Shown piece by piece: positions 59,099 through 64,000 of a stretch of 64,000 bases of DNA (within the stretch, counting starts at the first letter, position 1; each line of letters opens with the position of its first letter). Both the position numbers and the translations under genes were made by a program. The DNA lies in the NCBI GenBank assembly GCA_024235715.1, contig JACKLW010000006.1:124001-188000 (forward strand). The letters run 5' to 3'. Below the pieces are notes generated by a model. That model did not search any database. It was given only the letters and a program-made list of their open reading frames with translations, and was not told where the DNA came from. This stretch comes from Accumulibacter sp. (GTDB taxonomy: Bacteria; Pseudomonadota; Gammaproteobacteria; Burkholderiales; Rhodocyclaceae).

Positions 59099-60351
59099 CT
59101 GCGGTAATCGGCGTTGATTCGCACGTATTCGTAGGAGAGGTCGCAGGTATACACCGCCGCTCGCGCCGCGCCGCGTCCAAGGTCCACGCGGACGTCGATC
59201 TCGCTCTGCTGCATGATGCGCGCGCCGTCTTCTTCGCGATACGAGGCGGCGCGGCCGCCGTTTTCGGCGACCAGGATTTCACTGTCCGCGCTTTCCACGC
59301 TGCCGGCGCCGCGCAGCCAGACCCTGACGCGCTCCACGTCGAGGTCATCGACGTCGGCGTAGCCGATTGCCGCCAGGATGCGCCCGAGGTTGGGGTCGGA
59401 AGCGAAGAAAGCCGTCTTGACCAGAGGTGAATGGGCGACGGCATAGCCGACGCTCTTGCATTCCTGGCGGTTGCGGCCGCCCTCGACGGCGACGGTGATG
59501 AACTTGCTGGCGCCTTCGCCGTCGCGAATGATTGCCTGCGCCAGTTCGACGGCGACCGCGATCACCGCTGCGCGCAGCGCGGCGTAGGCCGGAGCGCCGG
59601 CGTCGCCAAATTCAACGCCGGCCTGGCCGGTGGCGATCAGGATGAAGGAGTCATTGGTCGAGGTGTCGCCGTCGACGGTGATGCAGTTGAAGGATTCGTC
59701 GGCAGCGTCGCGCAGCAATTGCTGCAAGAGCGGCGCGGCGATGCCGGCGTCGGTGGCGATGAAGCCGAGCATGGTGGCCATGTTCGGCCGGATCATCCCG
59801 GCGCCCTTGCTGATGCCGGTGACAGTGACGCGTCTGCCGTCGATCTCGATACGCCGCGAGGCGGCCTTGGCCACCGTGTCAGTGGTCATTATCGCGTGCG
59901 CGGCAGCATGCCAGTTGTCGGCGCGCAGGTCGGCGACACAGCCGGGCAGGCCGGCTATCAGGCGGTCGACCGGCAAGGGTTCGAGGATTACGCCGGTCGA
60001 GAACGGCAGTACCTGGCGGTCGGCGATGCCCAGCAGCCGGCCGACCGCCGCGCAGGTTTCGGTCGCCGCCTGCCAACCCTGTTCGCCGGTTCCGGCATTG
60101 GCGACGCCGGTATTGATGACCAGCGCGCGCAGTTCGCCGCCCAGTTCCAGGTGGCGGCGGCAGACGTGCACCGGCGCGGCGCAAAAGCGGTTGGCGGTAA
60201 ACACGCCGGCCACTCGACAGCCACTGTCGAGCGCCAGCAGGGTCAGGTCGCGCCGGTCAGGCTTGCGGATTCCCGCCTCGGCGACGCCGAGACGAACGCC
60301 GGCAACCGGCCAGAGATCGGCGGCGGCGGGGGTACGGTAATTAACGGGCAT
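59095..60351 (-). CDS. argJ: Bifunctional ornithine acetyltransferase / N-acetylglutamate synthase
   Basis: The 418-residue protein has '[13 protein letters not shown]', '[15 protein letters not shown]' and '[12 protein letters not shown]'. The autoprocessing site '[15 protein letters not shown]' lies near 190; cleavage before Thr makes the alpha and beta chains and frees the nucleophile. It recycles the acetyl group between acetylornithine and glutamate in arginine synthesis. The ATG at 60351 is preferred over an in-frame upstream extension into secA. It lies 85 bases after secA. Confidence 0.96.
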   Translation of the reverse strand: MPVNYRTPAAADLWPVAGVRLGVAEAGIRKPDRRDLTLLALDSGCRVAGVFTANRFCAAPVHVCRRHLELGGELRALVINTGVANAGTGEQGWQAATETCAAVGRLLGIADRQVLPFSTGVILEPLPVDRLIAGLPGCVADLRADNWHAAAHAIMTTDTVAKAASRRIEIDGRRVTVTGISKGAGMIRPNMATMLGFIATDAGIAAPLLQQLLRDAADESFNCITVDGDTSTNDSFILIATGQAGVEFGDAGAPAYAALRAAVIAVAVELAQAIIRDGEGASKFITVAVEGGRNRQECKSVGYAVAHSPLVKTAFFASDPNLGRILAAIGYADVDDLDVERVRVWLRGAGSVESADSEILVAENGGRAASYREEDGARIMQQSEIDVRVDLGRGAARAAVYTCDLSYEYVRINADYRS

Positions 60352-60436
60352 GGCAGGCTCGCGAACGGGGTCTGGCAGGCGGCGACGCGGTCGCCGCCCG
60401 CAACGTCGGTAGTGTTGGCTGCGTCGGCCGTGTCGC

Positions 60437-63151
<2,715 letters not shown>

Positions 63152-63616
63152 TCTGGGAACGGTAAAGGAAGCTGCGAAGTTAGGATGGGAACCCTTGTCA
63201 TATAGCGGCGGCAGCACATTGCCGCGGCGAAAAATGGAGAGCCAATGGTGAGCAATTCGGATCTGGGCGCCGCAAGAGGCAGGATGACAGGATCGGCGTT
63301 GCATGTGCCGCGCGGCATGGATACTACCTTCAAGACTCGGTCGACGCAATTCTGGTATCGCCGGGCGTCTGTTGCCGGCGAGCATGGCTGCCGTCAAACG
63401 GCGTCATCTGCGCCTGCTTCTTCCGCTGGCGCGCACGGCGACGGCCTTGTGCAGCGCCGGGCCACGAAGCAGGGAGTCGGTGTCGCCAGCCAGCGGGCAG
63501 GCCGGCTGTGGCGGCGATCATTACCGGCAGACGCGGGGGAAACGTCACAGCGCTTGTCAGAAGGGAAAAACAGGTGCTTTAATCGTTCTATCGTAACCCA
63601 CCTGAGGAGTCACGAC
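63152..63616. other. 465-base gap upstream of secA
   Basis: No gene is supported in this divergent region. Short frames on both strands have no ribosome site and unlikely composition. A promoter for the CBS gene is at the right end. A TATATG near 63198-63203 on the minus strand could be part of the secA promoter, but its -35 is poor. Confidence 0.5.
63554..63583 (+). promoter_or_regulatory. Promoter of the CBS-domain gene
   Basis: TTGTCA (63554-63559), 18 bases, TTTAAT (63578-63583). Each box has one mismatch to the sigma-70 consensus. It lies 34 bases before the ATG. Confidence 0.6.
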
Positions 63617-64000
63617 ATGCCCGATAGTCACTTCAAGCCTCTGCCCTGGACCCGGCTCAAGAGAGGCGTCCCGTGTTACCTGCCGAAGGCTGCCGTGGGC
63701 GCTCGGGTTTCTGCCGATTCCCCGGCGCTGGCGGTGATGACCGATTTTCGTCGCTTTGCTCCGGTGACGATTGCGCGGGACGCCGCGCTGGACGAGGCCA
63801 GCCGGCTGATGACGCTGTGCGGCGTGCATTACCTGCTGGTCGGCGACGAGCAGCGGCAGCTGCTGGGAATCGTCACCGAGGCCAGCACCAAGGGGCACCG
63901 GCCACTTGCGGTAGCGCACGCGATGGGAATTCGCCCGCGCGAGCTGGTGGTCGGCAATGTGATGATCAACAAGCACGATGACGCGGAGGTGGTGCACCTC
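63617..64000 (+). CDS. CBS-domain protein, 3' end cut off
   Basis: The visible 128 residues start 'MPDSHFKPLPWTRLKRGVPC'. The CBS pair region is seen from 'VMTDFRRFAPVTIARDAALDEASRLMTLCGVHYLLVGDE' (first CBS), and the second begins near 'VMINKHDDAEVVHL'. CBS pairs bind adenosyl nucleotides and regulate attached enzymes or channels. A clear TGAGGAG ribosome site lies seven bases before the ATG. The output domain, if any, is beyond the window. Confidence 0.82.
   Translation, partial: MPDSHFKPLPWTRLKRGVPCYLPKAAVGARVSADSPALAVMTDFRRFAPVTIARDAALDEASRLMTLCGVHYLLVGDEQRQLLGIVTEASTKGHRPLAVAHAMGIRPRELVVGNVMINKHDDAEVVHL

Noticed and set aside
63152..63397. N-terminal extension of SecA
   Set aside because: The conserved SecA N-terminus begins at 63151; upstream codons have arbitrary composition.

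Overview
The window is GC-rich bacterial chromosome with dense, mostly single-copy housekeeping genes. It looks like a betaproteobacterium of the Rhodocyclales. The supporting features are the nadD-rsfS-rlmH-maf string, the thrB/DUF2782/polA block, rpe-gph-trpE with apaG divergent, two 'MQKKLIALA' type trimeric porins, and a complete propionyl-CoA/methylmalonyl-CoA module. The last of these would suit a polyphosphate- or PHA-accumulating organism such as 'Candidatus Accumulibacter'. That assignment is inference from family recall, not a database match. No rRNA, tRNA, CRISPR array, prophage or insertion sequence was seen.

Layout. 1-5.9 kb (minus): a cut-off PAS sensor with a FIST-domain protein, then argS-SPOR-dsbA-SDR. 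6.1-7.6 kb (plus): ubiB. 7.7-14.9 kb (minus): a two-component system behind nadD-rsfS-rlmH-maf, two tandem BPSS1780-type membrane proteins, homoserine kinase and a DUF2782 protein. 15.1-21.4 kb (plus): polA, glutamate decarboxylase, a GST, and a putative secreted metallopeptidase overlapping a lipoprotein gene. 21.8-27.1 kb (plus): an AI-2E-family permease, a NodT/HlyD/DUF2955 efflux system and a small K+-channel-like protein.

27.2-34.1 kb (minus): mcm-meaB-pccB-pccA, which converts propionyl-CoA via methylmalonyl-CoA to succinyl-CoA. A divergent GntR-family regulator and a crotonase-family enzyme (34.3-35.7 kb, plus) face it. 35.8-40.1 kb (minus): a TauE/SafE permease, rfbD, rfbB and manC. 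40.4-42.6 kb (plus): waaC-waaA for the LPS core. 42.6-45.5 kb (minus): a TolC-like protein, a rhodanese, pcm and rpsT. 45.7-48.6 kb (minus): two paralogous porins with matching promoter architecture.

48.8-60.4 kb: tryptophan genes trpC, trpD, trpG and, separately, trpE-gph-rpe. They are split by an oppositely oriented hsp20-lon pair, and a Uma2-type nuclease gene sits between trpD and trpC. apaG and a methyltransferase are divergent; argJ and secA follow on minus. A cut-off CBS-domain gene reads off the right end. The most interesting signals are: (i) the split trp locus with its protease/chaperone and nuclease insertions; (ii) an 18-bp motif at the same distance upstream of both porin promoters; (iii) the regulated propionyl-CoA locus with an atypical crotonase; (iv) the efflux operon ending in a K+-channel-like gene; (v) an 8-6-8 palindrome in the pcm leader. 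Nothing in the window is clearly a wholly new multi-gene system.
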